A stretch of 64,000 nucleotides of DNA from Trichuris trichiura (GCA_037903355.1 JBAJFE010000059.1:124001-188000), one strand, 5' to 3'; positions 12,140 to 25,007 are shown, counted from the stretch's first letter. Notes: generated by a model from the sequence alone, not told the origin. Made by a program: numbers and translations.

Positions 12140-14842
12140 ATGCTCACTGTCCTTGAAGAAAAACCTTGGGCGTATGCTCTGAACAACAGTGCAGCAAAGA
12201 AGTACTGCCACTTCTGCTTTAATAAGTAAGTGGCTCAACATCGGTTAGCGTACTTACTTGTTAAAAACTTTTTCAGAATAACGAGTCCCATCAAGTGTTC
12301 AGATTGCCGTTTCGCAAAGTACTGCAGCACAAACTGCGCGGTAAGAAACTGTTTGGTAACCGTTTGCTTGAGGTGAATGATTGTTTGCCTACAGGAAAAA
12401 GCTGCCCACGAACACAAACCTGAGTGCCGATTGTTACGAGCGGCAGAAAGAATTCCAAACGAAAAAATCCGTTTGATGAGTCGTATATTAATAAAATTGG
12501 TACAACTACCGGCTGAAAGGCGACAAGATTAAACGTTCTACTTTCAGCAAAGAGGCGAGGAGGCGCCTGGTCCGCGAGTTAACGTTAACTTACAGGATTT
12601 CAACTATAACAGCTATCATGATCTTGAGTCATGTTAGTACTTACGCCGGCAAAACATTTGGTTAACTGTTTATGTTCAGGTGAAAAAGAGATGGCTGCGG
12701 ATGAAGAACGTATGATGGAATTTTGCTCAATTCAAAAAGCCTTGCAAGCTTATATGACCAAGAGGATGTTGCCTGAAGCAAGCGAGCTCTTTAAAATATA
12801 CTGCAGAGTACTGAGATGGTGACGACATAGCGCAAACCTTGTTGAACTTATCTTTTCCAGATGGCCCGGAATGTCTTCAATATACCCAGCAGTACCATGA
12901 TTCCGGTGGGAATCGGTATCTACTTAACGTAATACCTCAATTAATGTTGATTATTGAAACTATTCTATGTGCTACCTTTAAGGCTGTCTCAGCTTAAACA
13001 TTCTTGCTCTCCCAACTCCATGATTATTTATGACGGAGTAACTGGTCATCTGAACTTTTTCGGAGAAATTGACGAAGACGCAAAGCCAGAGCTTGCAAAA
13101 GTACGTTTACGACTAATTTGATTGTTCGAAAAGAGCGCGTAACGGTAAATTTTTTCTTCAGATTTCCATAAGCTATTTACCAATGATAGGAGATAGAGCC
13201 GAACGGCGCAGGGCGTTGCAAAAGCGCTACTATTTTACCTGCCAATGTATTAGATGCATGAATGACGGACAGGTACTTACTTATATGTAATGATAGCATG
13301 CTTGTGCAACAAGTCTATTCAACAGAATTCCTTGGAATCTAGTTGCACATGTCCAGTTGGGAGTTGCAGAGGGCACGAATTTGAAGTTGAAAACTGCGGT
13401 AAGTTCACAAAGCGCAAAATTTAGTTAAATAAGAGCTATTAATAAAATTAAATCAAGGAAAATGTTACTACCTGTAACAGCAGAGCTCTTTGCGACGACC
13501 AACGACAGATATAGGTCTCTTATTGAGAGAATAATCTGGCTGATCTCGTACAAGGGATGCAAAACAGCAGAGAAACCGTAAAAACAAGAATACACATTGC
13601 TTGGGTCATCTGCTAGACCTAAGTCGATTCTCTATTCAGAAAGGGTTTAGTTCAAAGCTGTTTAAAAGACCTAACAGGCGAAAATTCAGAACTTCACCAG
13701 TTGCTAGGTGGGCATCTTTGGCTTTGAAAAGAAAAAAAGAATATGAAACTTTTCAGCTTGCTTATATCGCTGAAGCGTCCATACTTACGCATACGCTTCC
13801 AATTTGTTTTTCAACGTACGTGAATGAGTGGTTGCAGAATGCAAATTTTAGGCGACTCAAAATGCGAGATGAGTAATGAAACAGCGACCGTGTTGTGCCC
13901 AGCAGACTTGATGATTAGAACACCAGACGATTTTGCTCAAATAAAGCGAGCAGTTCGAGCTGGGAACGGTATGCCATTTCATAACAGTTCATTTTCAGTC
14001 ATAAAGAGAAATAACGTCCCCCGCGACACCTTGTTTATCTCCAGGCTTGTACTTAGAATATTATGCATAGCTGCATCTCTTGTTAATTGTGTATTCTGAG
14101 ATGGAGAAACTGAGCTTGCCAATCATTTATCCCACCTTAGCTTTAACGTCTGTTATAAGTGCATAAATTAGTTAAAGCAACAAGCTTTGCTTGTAATATA
14201 ATATCTTTGACAGCTGCGCTCATGAGTCGGTTGAATTACATGTACGTCGCCGCAGAAGGATTTCTTGAAAAGCACGAGAACACATTGCTCCCAACTCATG
14301 TGCAACTGATTCGCACAGAATCAGTTATGGCTAAAGCTGCTTACTTCAAAGGCTCATATGTTGAAGCCACATCATTGTACGAAAACATTATTTGGAGATT
14401 GGAGTATAAAGCTGGCATGATAATTCCGTTGTTTTATTTTACCATTTTCTAGGAGATATATGCCTGAAAACTTACCATTACTTTCATTGGCAGAGATGGC
14501 CGTAAGTCGGTTGTGTTTGATGACGGGGGATTTGGTGCGCACAAAGCAGCATCTTCTAAACGTAACATTTCCCTACGTCACTTTTTGTCATGACGTAATC
14601 AACTTAAGGCTTGCGACCTTTCGAGAAGATGCTACCGGAGAGAGCATCCAACGCATAACATGGTTTTGAGGTTTCTTGACGACTGCGAACGAAGATTGAT
14701 TGGGAAAGGAATTGATCCTTACGGAATAGAGTATAAACCTTCGGAAATAAAATCAATAACCACTTTGCAAGGAAAGCCAAAAGGCAGTGGCAGTGGGGAT
14801 AAAGAAGAAAAAGAAGACAAAGAACATAATAAAACACGCTGA
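12140..14842 (+). CDS. SET and MYND domain lysine methyltransferase (SMYD family)
   Basis: Fifteen exons join in phase to about 562 residues. Exons begin at 12140, 12277, 12395, 12548, 12680, 12861, 12983, 13162, 13326, 13481, 13838, 13999, 14214, 14453 and 14609. The N-terminal half-SET strand (VLEEKPWAYAL) is followed by a complete MYND zinc finger, CxxC ... CSDC ... YCSTNC ... HEHKPEC. The SET core follows (FNIPSSTMIPVG, SQLKHSCSPNS, ISYLPMIGDRAERRRAL), then the post-SET cysteines (FTCQCIRC). A TPR-like helical domain (MAKAAYFKGSYVEATSLYE; REHPTHNMVLRFLDDCE) closes the fold, with a Lys/Glu-rich tail. Family members methylate histone and non-histone lysines. Oddities: the SAM-contacting NHSC motif reads KHSC here, and 13326-13968 encodes an insertion with extra cysteines. 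The start may lack a short upstream exon carrying the first SET strand. The exon 10-12 junctions are the least certain. Confidence 0.85.
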
Positions 14843-15767
14843 GCATTTAGGGCAACAATTTTTAACCAGACAATGACGCTTAACGTTAAATAAATTGTTT
14901 CAGTTGTTATGTGAGTCTGTCAAGTGGATATTCTTTTTGTTCATAATTATTATAAATGGTCGGGCGCTCAAAACAGTCCAGTCTTTAACCGCGTCGGCGG
15001 AAGGTTCTCGTAACACTCATGCTCGTCCTCGTGTAAGGTTTATATGCAAAACCGATCGGTTTGCTCCAAACGAGGTTTCCTCCCTGAAAGGCTTTCGGAA
15101 TAGGTCACTTTCCCTCGTCTGCGAATCAGAAGGACGCCCATTAAGGTCCAGGAAAAAAGATTACAACAAGCTGGTCAACCCGTTAAGTAAAAAAGAACAA
15201 AAAATAATTTAACTATATACTTTAAGGCAACCTAATTGTAAGCGCGTAGTCCCGCTACTTATTGCCTGAAATAGAAACATCGAAAACTCGAAAGAGCGAC
15301 AGAACAGCTGCTTGGAAGTCTATATACCTTTTGAAGAAGAGTAATTTTGAAATTAACTTTTTCTTCTCCTTGCAAGCAGCACTGCATAGTTAACGGTCAT
15401 TTGACGCGGAGACCTTTTGTAGGCGCCCTTTGATTGTATTGATGATTCACCGTAACTGCTACTTGGTTAACTTGTGCCATGTAATCTCAAACATGGTCCG
15501 TTAGGCTTTTAGTCATCCCATGCCTGCAGGTTGCCCCTGCCATACGGTACAATGCAGAGCCCACCAATATCCATTCCAGCTTCGAACATCGCTTATACCG
15601 CTGTCGACTGAATGGCCATTTATTGTTCATAATGTAGCCAGGCAACGTAGAATACTGGTCATTAGCGACTACTCAAAGTCAAGCGAGGTAGAACTGGTCA
15701 GTTCACGTCAACTGCAGGAAATGCGAAACCCGAAATAAGGCAATGCCTTTTGCAGACCGCGATAAGA
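14843..15767. other. Gap between the convergent SMYD and URI genes
   Basis: Probably the two 3' untranslated regions. AATAAA lies shortly after the SMYD stop (about 14886). A 105-codon + frame at 14895-15212 and a 72-codon frame at 15520 have no recognisable domain. Confidence 0.4.
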
Positions 15768-18156
15768 TTAATCAGTTTTTTCGATGTCAGTCTGGACTTG
15801 TTCCAATTCGTTACTTTTTTTAGCCATGCGCTCCTGTCGAAATTTCGATAAGGGCTTTGAAGCATCTTTCGTTTCTGTACGTTCTATAGGTTTCGGGGAG
15901 CCACTTCTTTCTATTACCTCAAGGCGAATCGCCTGAAACAAGAAGGTTTAACGGCTATTCGTCTTTAAGCTTAATAACGATCATACGGGATTAACAGTAA
16001 CCACGCGGGAAGGTGGAATGGCTGCTGAAGTGGCGACCGACTCGTCGACAAATGTTTCCTTGCTCTCAATAGTACTTGATTTTTTCAGAATTGATTGGAC
16101 GGCTTTTCCAGTAGGCTTGCTAACGCTGACCTCCTTTTAAAAAAAAAGGAAATTTCAAACGATGAAGACTTGTCATTGCAGAAATAACAACGTTATCTAT
16201 TTCCGGTTTTCTCTCAGCATTGAGAACCCAGGACACTCTTTTTTTGCCATTAGTTACAGGAGACGCATTGCTCTGATCATCACCTTTGGCAGCAGTAGAG
16301 GGTATGCTACAAAAAAAGGATTTAAAACTTTCAACAGTACAATTTTTTGTTGCTACATTTTTTGACGCGTATGTGACCGCTATCGCAAAACAGAACTCCC
16401 TAATCTCAGGGATAAGCGCTTATAGATAAGTACCGAGCTCCTGCAGTCAACAGTCTTGGTTAAGTCGATTTTGAAATCACGGAACAAATGGATAAAGCTG
16501 CCTATTAGGGTAAGTTATACTCGAAACAAGCGAAAATTTCAACTTGGAAAAATTCATGTTTGAAGACATACGGTGTGAGGCTAATTCTTGAAAGACGAAA
16601 ATCCTAAAGCACCAAACTTGACTTCTGTTCCCTACGCCTAAGCGTAACCTGAACATAAGGACAACGTACACATCATTGTTCAACACTTTTGGTTTAGACT
16701 TAAATGGCGCACACAAACCGTGACGAAGCAGTCAAGTTTGAGGGTTCGAGATTTTGCGGCAGACGCAAAGACGTAACTTCTTGTAAACTGTACTTATTAG
16801 CATAAAGAGTTCGTATTGCTTAATCGTCTTCTTCTTTGAGATGGCATAATCTATCTTTGTGTAATCGCTTACACGTCTGCAATCATTGAAGGGTGCTTTA
16901 TTAGCGGGAAGTGAGAAAAGTGAACTTTGAAAAATACATGTAACCATATGCTGAGGGTTTGGAACTCTTGCTGAATGGCTGCAGAGGGTAGCACCGCGAC
17001 AGGTCACCGTGTTTTCAAAAGACGGTGGGTTTGGCTTTACCTTGAAGCCACGGTTCGGAAATACGTCCAGTTTGAAAACATAGAGATATCGTATTCATTT
17101 TACAGTTTAACTAGGATTATCAGGGACGATTCGGCTAATATTTAAAGATCATATGCATAGGAGTGTTTTATGGGCGTCCGCAGATGGAACTTTAACTGAA
17201 ATTTACCATACCGCTTAATGCTCTTTGCCTAACATTCTATTCTATGCAACGATGTCTGAATATGGTAAGAAAACAATTCTGTATACAACATTTCGAAGCC
17301 ATGCACTTAATTCGTTCTATTAATAGAAGCTGAATGTAGGCTGATTAGAAGGTCGAACAAAAAAGAGAGCTTACCCATTTCTTCCCGGTTCATTCTGCTG
17401 AATTATACCTAAAGTTTTATTCAGAATTTGAGCAAGGTGAATGGCTTTTCGTACCCGATTCACTCTTGTTACTAGTTGTGCACTTGTCGTCATCCACTAG
17501 CGGCTCGTATATTAGAAACGGCTCTTCGTCAAGAAACTGCTGCAGTATTTCCATCTTCTTTTCATTACGTACTTGCTGATCATCAAACTGAGCAATAACT
17601 TTATCAATGCCTGCAACTTCTTATGTAGCATTCTTTGGAAACGCAATACGTTCGTTATAGCAAACAAAAGCCTGCAATAACTTACTCTCCATGCGTCTTT
17701 CAAAGATTCCAATCGCGTCATTGGTTGTGCAAAGCGTAAGACAACCACCGCCTAGGGAAACCATGACTTCGTTTGTTCGTTCAACAACACCTTCGTAGAA
17801 GGCTAAGTCGGAAATTGGAACCTAAAAGCATTCAACGGATAGAGTCAAACCAAAGCTAATCGTATTTTTGAAAAACAGTTGAAAGAGGTCTCTAAAAGCT
17901 TACATGTGCCCGATGACAGACTTTGCTTGGCAGCATTTTCAATATTTCAATGGTCTCCACGTACGCCTGGCGCAATTTTAACCTAGACAATAAAGTGATA
18001 GAAAATGGCGGGAAAATCTAGCAATACCAGTTGTCCCTCTGAATCATGCCCGTACGCAAGTCCTGGGAAAAACAAAAGTTAACCGCGTCAGACAAGCTCG
18101 TGGCATACCGTTTTGCAAGTTTCCTTTAATCGTTCAACGTTTTCAGGTGACCACAT
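15768..18156 (-). CDS. URI1: URI, unconventional prefoldin RPB5 interactor
   Basis: Minus-strand exon chain. Exon 1 (18156-18109, MWSPENVERLKETCKT) and exon 2 (18062-18028) join to an exon ending near 17904 that encodes WLKLRQAYVETIEILKMLP. The next exon reads VPISDLAFYEGVVERTNEV. This is the alpha-prefoldin pattern of URI: coiled coil, then the VP...AF..G.. .TNEV beta strand, then a second coiled coil (GIDKVIAQFDDQQ). Downstream exons are low complexity. A segment near 16.0-16.1 kb has GKAVQSILKKSS, like the SILK segment of URI. The last exon (about 15768-15940) has EVIER and SKFRQERMAKK, matching the URI box and C-terminus. URI scaffolds an R2TP-linked prefoldin-like complex that binds the RNA polymerase subunit RPB5. 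The N and C termini are firm; exons between 16.2 and 17.4 kb are not resolved. Confidence 0.82.
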
Positions 18157-18357
18157 GTTAACTTTAACCAGAATAGCGCTTTTCCGGACAGGTAAAGAAA
18201 ACAACGTCAGTTCAAGTGAAAAGCCTGAAAAGAAAGAGATTAACAGTGGAATACAACTGTCATAAACTTCTACCTATTTTTGATTGCAAAACACCACCCA
18301 ACCGCGAGCCAGAAAACAAGGGAAACCAACTGCTGCCAACGAACAAATTTTCCTAAC

Positions 18358-18810
18358 TTACAGTTGCTTAATGATGCAAACGAACGATTGATAGGCTTGT
18401 TTATCTTTTATAGAAGCGCTCTGATGACTACACGTTGCGCAATACCGAAATATCTCTAAACGTGAAAAAGCATAGATCAAATAAGTACCGACTGCGAAGG
18501 GAAACGTCAATTCGTCTGTTTTTAAACAATAAGCATCTTCTAAGAACAAGACGCTGCGGCGATATACCTTGCGCCTGCCGACGTGGAACAATTGCCTATT
18601 ACCAGAAATCGAGTTTTCAACCAGCGCTGCTTTTCGCTGCTGGCTTTTGTCGAAATACATCTGCTTGAAATACAGCGTAATTGCAATTTTGACTGCTAGT
18701 AAATAATAACTTGCAACTACCAGTAAACGTAAAATAAAAAAATTAGTGCAGTTTCTTACGGTCAGTGATGTACTTGCAAACAATGTAGCGTACTGTAGCT
18801 GCTTCTTCAA
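18358..18810 (-). CDS. Possible small minus-strand gene, unassigned
   Basis: An open frame of 150 codons lies between the URI start and the CDT1 start. I do not recognise it. Reading across possible introns gives a more protein-like segment in another frame (IEEAATVRYIVCKYITD, followed by a GTAAGA donor near 18770). The true product, if any, is therefore probably spliced and only partly shared with the long frame. It could instead be 5' leader or intergenic sequence of the URI/CDT1 pair. Confidence 0.25.
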   Translation of the reverse strand: MKKQLQYATLFASTSLTVRNCTNFFILRLLVVASYYLLAVKIAITLYFKQMYFDKSQQRKAALVENSISGNRQLFHVGRRKVYRRSVLFLEDAYCLKTDELTFPFAVGTYLIYAFSRLEIFRYCATCSHQSASIKDKQAYQSFVCIIKQL

Positions 18811-18893
18811 TCTGCAATAGATATACGCAAGCTTGTAAGCGCCAATTCCACCGAGGTAGTTTGCATTAGCTCCTCTTTTTTATTTTAGCCATC

Positions 18894-21608
18894 ATGTCTG
18901 CAACGCGCGCCTCTGAGCAAAGAAAGATCACGGACTTTTTCAATACGGTGCGATATGCTCCCCTTTACAGCCCAGCCTCAAAGCGAACGAAAATCGGCAA
19001 AAGCGTGGATTATGTTAATCAGTCGTTTTCTTATCCAAGAAAACTCCAATCTCGAACTGACAAAGAAGCTGCTGGTTGTGTAAATGCTTTCCAACGGGCT
19101 GAAGAAGTGAAAGAAGCAAAGGCCAGTCCGAATGAATCGGCAGAGAAATTAGCTAGCAGTAGCAGCGTTCCGCAAAGCGAAGAAGCAAAAGATTCCGCAG
19201 TTGGGACTACCAGCAGATTTACGCGAAGGCGCCTGTTCAATTCTTTCGTGCAGGATTCGTCTCCCAGTTTTTTAATAACAGATCGGAATCCGCTATACCG
19301 ATATGGCGTTGCTAGCAATGCGGCTGGACAGATCTCAAAGCCTATTGCCGTTCGATCATCCGGGACTGTCGGGGTTCGTATTCGCAACGTATCTTGCTGT
19401 TAACGTGCAGACCATTAGATTTTTCAGGGATCCCCCAGCCGATCGCTTAGTTCAATTTTGAAAGATAGTGACACTAAAAGAATTAGGCATTCGATTGCAC
19501 GATTTGATGCTGCTAAAGGAAAGCTTGCCGCTGTCAGAAAACGGCAGTTGACGATAGAACCTAAGGAGGCGGAATTGTCACCTGAGCAGTAAGTAAAATT
19601 ATAATCCGTGATAGGACTAATCCGACTTAATGGAAGAGAGCTGTACTTTTCCTTCTTACCGCCTTCAGCACTTTGTTCTGTATTCGATCAGTTGAGTTGC
19701 TGCCAGAATATGCTGACTTTTGTTTCAGAAAAGCTCTAGTAAATCGTGACCTCTTTGTCGACGTAGTATCAAATGAAACAGACTTCCTTCTACCACGTCA
19801 CTTCTGCCAACTATTGTGCACTTTTCGCGCCGTGGATTTGTTCTCGTCGATGATGCTTTGTCGTCACGAAAGGCCGCGATTCAACCGTATGCGACAGTTT
19901 GTTGAACACGTACTGGAACGGTAGTTGAAGCGTAGATATTTCCTCCGACCGAGATGTAGGGTGAAATTGTAGAAAATTCGAACTGAAGCATTTGGGACAA
20001 ATCAAAGCAGTTTATCCGGAAGCATACCGTTTTGAAGTGCAAAAGTTGAATGTATGGAACCTCAAGGCATTCGATCAACATCCAACTGATCTATTTATCA
20101 TACCAAATCTACATGACGGTAATCCAACTTCGGTTATCGACTTGCCGCTACAGAGGAACGTTTAGATTTACTTGAAATCGAAGAGAAAACAAGCCCATGT
20201 AAATGTAAGCATAAAGGAAAGGATAAAGAAGAGAAAAAGGAGCCGTATTCGCCAGTTAAGCTTTATATGCCGTTGTCCCCGTTTAAATGTGCCACTCCTG
20301 AATCGAAGAAAGGCAGCCCCGGCAAAGTTGTGCAAATGAGCGGCTATCCGCTGCACCCATTTCGACAGCGTATGCGGCTGGAAGTTTTTCGTCAAAACTT
20401 GCAGCACAGAGTTCGTCTGGAACATCGCGTAAGAAAGTGGCCATTCCTTTTATTGTACCTTCATTGGACGAGATAACTTTGCTTTAGAAGTTCTTGTTAA
20501 GCCTTGATCCTCCAGTTCAGCTGGATGATTTCGACGAAACCAAACTGAGGCGATGGCATCCACAGTTTCCGTTGGAAGATGTGCCAGAAATTGAGCCTGC
20601 CGAATTGCCACCAATTGCACCCGATGTTAGTAGTGTAACTGCTTCGGAATTCCTTGAGCAGCTGTTGGAATCACCAGCCGAATTACCGGATAAGGTGAGC
20701 AACTCTGACATCTATTTATAACCTACGCCCTTTATATAATTCAGATGATTAATGCTGCTAAGCATATCGGTGAGCAAAGGAACAACGACAAGGAAGTGAG
20801 CCCGTCTGCCACCACCAGTAGCAGTCCTACATCATCCACTCTTAATATGGAAAGCATTCGAAAGCTGCCATTGGCAGTTCTGCGAAAGGTTCGCGAAAAG
20901 TTGTATTTTCTGGTCATCATTGGCAATGAGAATAGTTTTGCCTATTGACGGGAGTCCACTTGATGGCTGAAGAAATACGTGCGTCAAAAAATGAGAGAGA
21001 ATTTTTCGGAAAACCGTTTTCCCGAAAATTTCTTTGCCTCTTTGTCTATCTACGTACTTCGTCAATCTTTAAAAGCCGGCTGCTTCCTTAAGACCCTATT
21101 TTCAACGTCTTTTAGATAAAGCAGAATATTGCGGAAAAGAAGAGTAAGGCAATGTTTCTCTCCAACGAAGAAATTGCATTGGAAAAGCAAAAGTCGCGGC
21201 TGCTTGACCTGGCCAACCTGCTGAAATAGTGAGTTGCGCTGTTTCCCCATTTTTTCACCTGTTCGTCCCTTTGTTGCAGTATATACGGAGGCGAAGGCAA
21301 AACGTGTTTAAAACTGTCAATTCTTACGCGTGAGGTGGAGACGTGCTTTTCGAAACTGTCGTCCTGTATGGTGGCATCTTGCGTACACCTTTTTAGCCGA
21401 GCGAACTTTTATTTCTTTTGCAGCCGAAGCTAAAGATCTCTTATTGTTGCTTTGTTCAACAGTTCCCGAATGGATTAGCGTACAGAAGTTTCCAGTGTCC
21501 GGCGAATTTGTGAAAATTGAATCATGGAACTTTGACGAGACCGTAGCGGCCAAACTGAACAAAGTTGTGCAAGAAGCCAAGGAACTGTTGGGAACTAATC
21601 GACCTTGA
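18894..21608 (+). CDS. CDT1: DNA replication licensing factor CDT1
   Basis: Ten exons, 18894-19388, 19428-19588, 19669-19920, 19973-20118, 20154-20428, 20488-20694, 20745-20888, 21116-21228, 21280-21365 and 21424-21608, sum to 688 codons with phases intact. The N-terminus holds a complete PIP degron, QRKITDFFNTVR (residues 9-20), with the TD pair and a basic residue four places after the aromatic pair. This is the signal that sends CDT1 to CRL4-Cdt2 on loaded PCNA. The middle winged helix, which binds geminin and MCM, is seen in LPRHFCQLLCTFRAVD and HLGQIKAVYPEAYRFEV. The C-terminal MCM-binding winged helix is seen in LRKIKQNIAEKKSKAM, LLDLANLLKY and LLLLLCSTVPEWISVQ. CDT1 loads MCM2-7 on ORC-bound origins in G1. 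The exon 1 donor (19374 or 19388) is the weakest junction. The intron at 20889-21115 is longer than the rest. Confidence 0.92.
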
Positions 21609-22672
21609 AATACCTCTGCTCCTACTATCCCGTGCCTTTCATTTCAGTTTAGCTTACTTTATGATTTTTTAAGCATATAACACATCTGCAACTACGACTC
21701 CTATATAATGAGTGCAAGCGTCGTCTACTTATTCTGTTAAACAATTACTGTCTGCTCTCTTCACCGTGGTTGGCAGTGTTATACTATTTTAAAAGAGAGA
21801 TACCATCCATACTGTCGTCTGTTATTAGGGAAGAAAGCGGCAACCGTTTATAAATAAATTTGCACCTAACGTCGGATTGGCAAAATAAACATTCGGCACG
21901 TGAAAAGTATTCGTTCAGCATTGCTGGAGACTCAAAGTCTCCATGAAGCATAATCACGGAGAAATCGCTACGAAGGCTTAGTTGACGGAGGAGAGTCCGT
22001 CTCATCATCTTATTGATTTGGCTGATAGTGAAACAGTACGATGGCGGCGGCGGTGTTCACGAAGCCCACGTGTTTGCGAGCAGTTGAACGGCAAACATGT
22101 TTGATTGCTTTTCGTCGCACAATTTCGACAAACTGTTGTTCCTCCTGTCCTGGTTCGGTAAAACTTTTAAAATTCGTGTTCAGTTGTAGTTAAAGCGACT
22201 AACAAAGTTGGATTTTTTTCCCGTAGTTCGCCAGCTGTAATTGACTTTAAATGCGTTGCGATATTCGATCGACAAACGTAAAATAGAGAATTTTGTTCTG
22301 CTCTTACCTGAAAATCATTTATTTTACCGTAAGCCTTTGCGTTTTCCCACGTGGAAAAAGGGGTTCATTTTCATTTGACGTCGTTGAGCTTGCGTGAGCG
22401 TATGTTTCTTTAAGCTAAAAGTTTATAAATCACCTTAAAATATTGCAGTGTTTCGATTTTCCTTCATGGTTGTCCAATTGCTCCGTGCGCATTTTTCAGA
22501 TAGATGCTTTTCGTCAACCAGATTGCCTGTGAAGTTGTAATTGCTTGGAAATAATTTACTTTACTTCAATCCGTTCGCTGTTAAATGTTATTGTCAACAG
22601 GAATATCGTGGCGTGAGCTCATTGCTTGTGCGTGCTAGTGGGCAGAAATTAGTCGCATTCTTGTGACCTTTA
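21609..22672. other. Intergenic, CDT1 3' end to RPP38-like start
   Basis: No coding exon recognised. Expected to contain the CDT1 3' UTR and the promoter and 5' leader of the RPP38-like gene. Confidence 0.5.
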
Positions 22673-23265
22673 ATGGGAAAGATCAAAATGGGCAAAAAGA
22701 AAACTGCGCAACGTCTTTGCGATTCCTGCTGGGCAAATGTAGATGCAAACATTTCCGATCCAATTTTGCAACATGTAGCCGTTCTGTTGAAGTCTTCGAG
22801 TAAACGGCGTGCTCCAGGTAAATCATTCCATTTAACTCTATTAATTTTCTTTATTTGGAAATGTCCAATATGTTTTCTTTGTACTGAGAGCTCATTTTAG
22901 ATGTTTCCACAAGCGGGAAACCGCTGAACGATTACGCATCCGAAAATGCTTTTGTAATCGGCTTACGCTGCGTATTAAAGCATCTGGAGGATGGTAAACT
23001 TGCCGTAGCGTTGTTTGATCATGAGAAATGGCCTGATTACTTCTACTATCATGTTGGAGTTGTGTCCGCAAATTCATGCACACATTGTTGTCAAGTGAAA
23101 AATCTCAGCACCATTATAGCTCCTATACTCGGACTTCATAGTGCAAGAGCTTTTGGGATAAAGAATTCTTCGAATGATGAAATTCTACTTCTTATTAACC
23201 GAATTAAGTCTCAACTCCCACAAATTTCCGTAGTGCAGTCAGACTTCCTAACTTACTTTCAATAA
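22673..23265 (+). CDS. RPP38: RPP38-like subunit of RNase P/MRP (L7Ae-type RNA-binding fold)
   Basis: Two exons (22673-22817 and 22901-23265) give 169 residues. The N-terminus is Lys-rich (KIKMGKKKTAQR). The second exon carries an L7Ae-like fold: GLRCVLKHLEDGKLAVALFD, the helix-strand core, then CQVKNLSTIIAPILGLHSAR and RIKSQLPQISVV. The order CQV..LS..IAP..GL followed by a short helix and P.IS is the pattern of RPP38 rather than of ribosomal L7Ae, NHP2 or SNU13, which have a different loop there. RPP38 binds kink-turns in the RNase P and MRP RNAs and acts in tRNA 5' and rRNA processing in the nucleolus. The protein is shorter than the human one and lacks its long tail. AATAAA overlaps the stop codon, which is probably incidental. 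Confidence 0.78.
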
Positions 23266-24459
23266 AGCCATACCGTCCCTAAGTTTGTGTCCACACCGAT
23301 TGTTCTAAGTAAAAGCTTAGATTAAAATGCTTTCATCGTATGTAAAGGAAAAATGAGGATGCCCATCTTGCGCGCTTAGCGATTAAAAATTTTTGCTATA
23401 AATAATTTATTCTTTCCGCGGTATTCTCATGGTTCCAAGAAGCTTCTTTATTAAGCGCCGGTTTACTTAAGTTTAATTCTTACAATTTGGACTTTTTTAA
23501 ATCTTTTATTCGGAAGTTGCTTTGGGCAAACAAGTTGCCCCAACATAAGGGCATGCAGCAGGTTGTTCTATCTTTGGTTTAACGCATGCTTCGGCCATTC
23601 CCTTTAAACTCGTTCATCTCGTAGCCGCTCATCCTGAAATATACGTCAAGTAAATACTTTATAACAATCTAGCGTTGTATTTCCGGAAATCACATAGAAT
23701 ATAATACATGCTATCCTGAGCATTACGTTAATAAGGTTTCAGGTCGTATTACCAAAATAAACGTAATAAAATTCAAATAACAAATTGGCATTAAAGCAAA
23801 ACGGTAGCGGAGTAAACTAAATAAATAATGTACAATAAATTTAAACGACTGGTGATTTCTTTTTGCTTCATAGCAATTCTACTACTACGCCTTTTCATTT
23901 TTGCCGTTCTATCGACATTCTCAACTATCTCTGTGTAGGCTTTTTATCTATAAGACACTGAGGACTGGAAAAAGATTGTACCAAAGGTTCCCTGAATAAA
24001 ATACTTATTGCTGTACAATGGGTTGTTTCCGCGAAAATTGTGAAAGTCACCGCGTTCGTTATACAAGTTATACTTTCCAGTGGGACGTCGCGTGGTCTTG
24101 CTGTTTTGAAAGGCAAATGACTCATTTCACAACGCTTTCGCGCAGAGTCATAACCAAAATTGATTTATAAAGAATGAGTAGAATTTGAACTTAACGCAGT
24201 GAGGCTAACCTTTATGCATGAACATTTCCATGTAAAACCGAAAGTTGCAGGCTAAAGTTTGTATTAATCCGAGCACAGTATACTTCGCTTTACCACCTAG
24301 GCTAAATGCTTAAAAGAATAGTCAACTATTACGTCTAACCTTTAAGAGTTCACGGTGTTTTTGTCTGTTTTTATTGAGAAAAACATTGCCCGGAGCCTTT
24401 GGTTCACCGCGGGAACCGCCCTCAGTGGAGTAATTCGTAAGCTACCATCTGGAACTAAG
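23266..24459. other. Intergenic, no gene recognised
   Basis: AT-rich, only short unconnected frames. Confidence 0.5.
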
Positions 24460-25007
24460 CATAAGATAAGCCAGGCAAATTGCACATATCTCTGGCTGTC
24501 TGCTGATTCATACCAACGTATGCTAATTTTTTGGTGACTGTTTTGCGGTCCTTAACAAAGGCCTTTTCTTGCATGTTTAAGTGTACACAAAAGAAAATGA
24601 AGTTTTACTACCGGCTATTTTAAGAACCAATGATACCAAAGTTTTGAACTTCTTCACGTACTGCTGCTTTGCTACTTTCTCATGTTGATTTACTTATTAG
24701 GCGGCTTTAGGCAGGTTTATGCAAATTTTTACATGTAACAAAATCAGCCGTTGGGTTCTGCAGAAGATTGGTAGCAAGTGTACTGATGATGATAGGAAGA
24801 CTGATAAGAGCAGCTTAGAAATGAAATCTTGTTTAGCAGAAGGCCGTACGCGCTAGCAGTCTCTGGCGTGGCAGGCAATCATACAAGTGGAACATCGTTG
24901 CTTTGAGAAATAGGCTGCTTTATTGACAGTGTGAACGAAATGGAAACGTAGCTATGCCTCAAAGCAAAAGCGAGCACAGGTCATGTATACAAGAGAAAAG
25001 GTATAAG

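Noticed and set aside
16741..16760. GGTTCGAGA as a tRNA B box
   Set aside because: No matching acceptor stem or anticodon arm around it.
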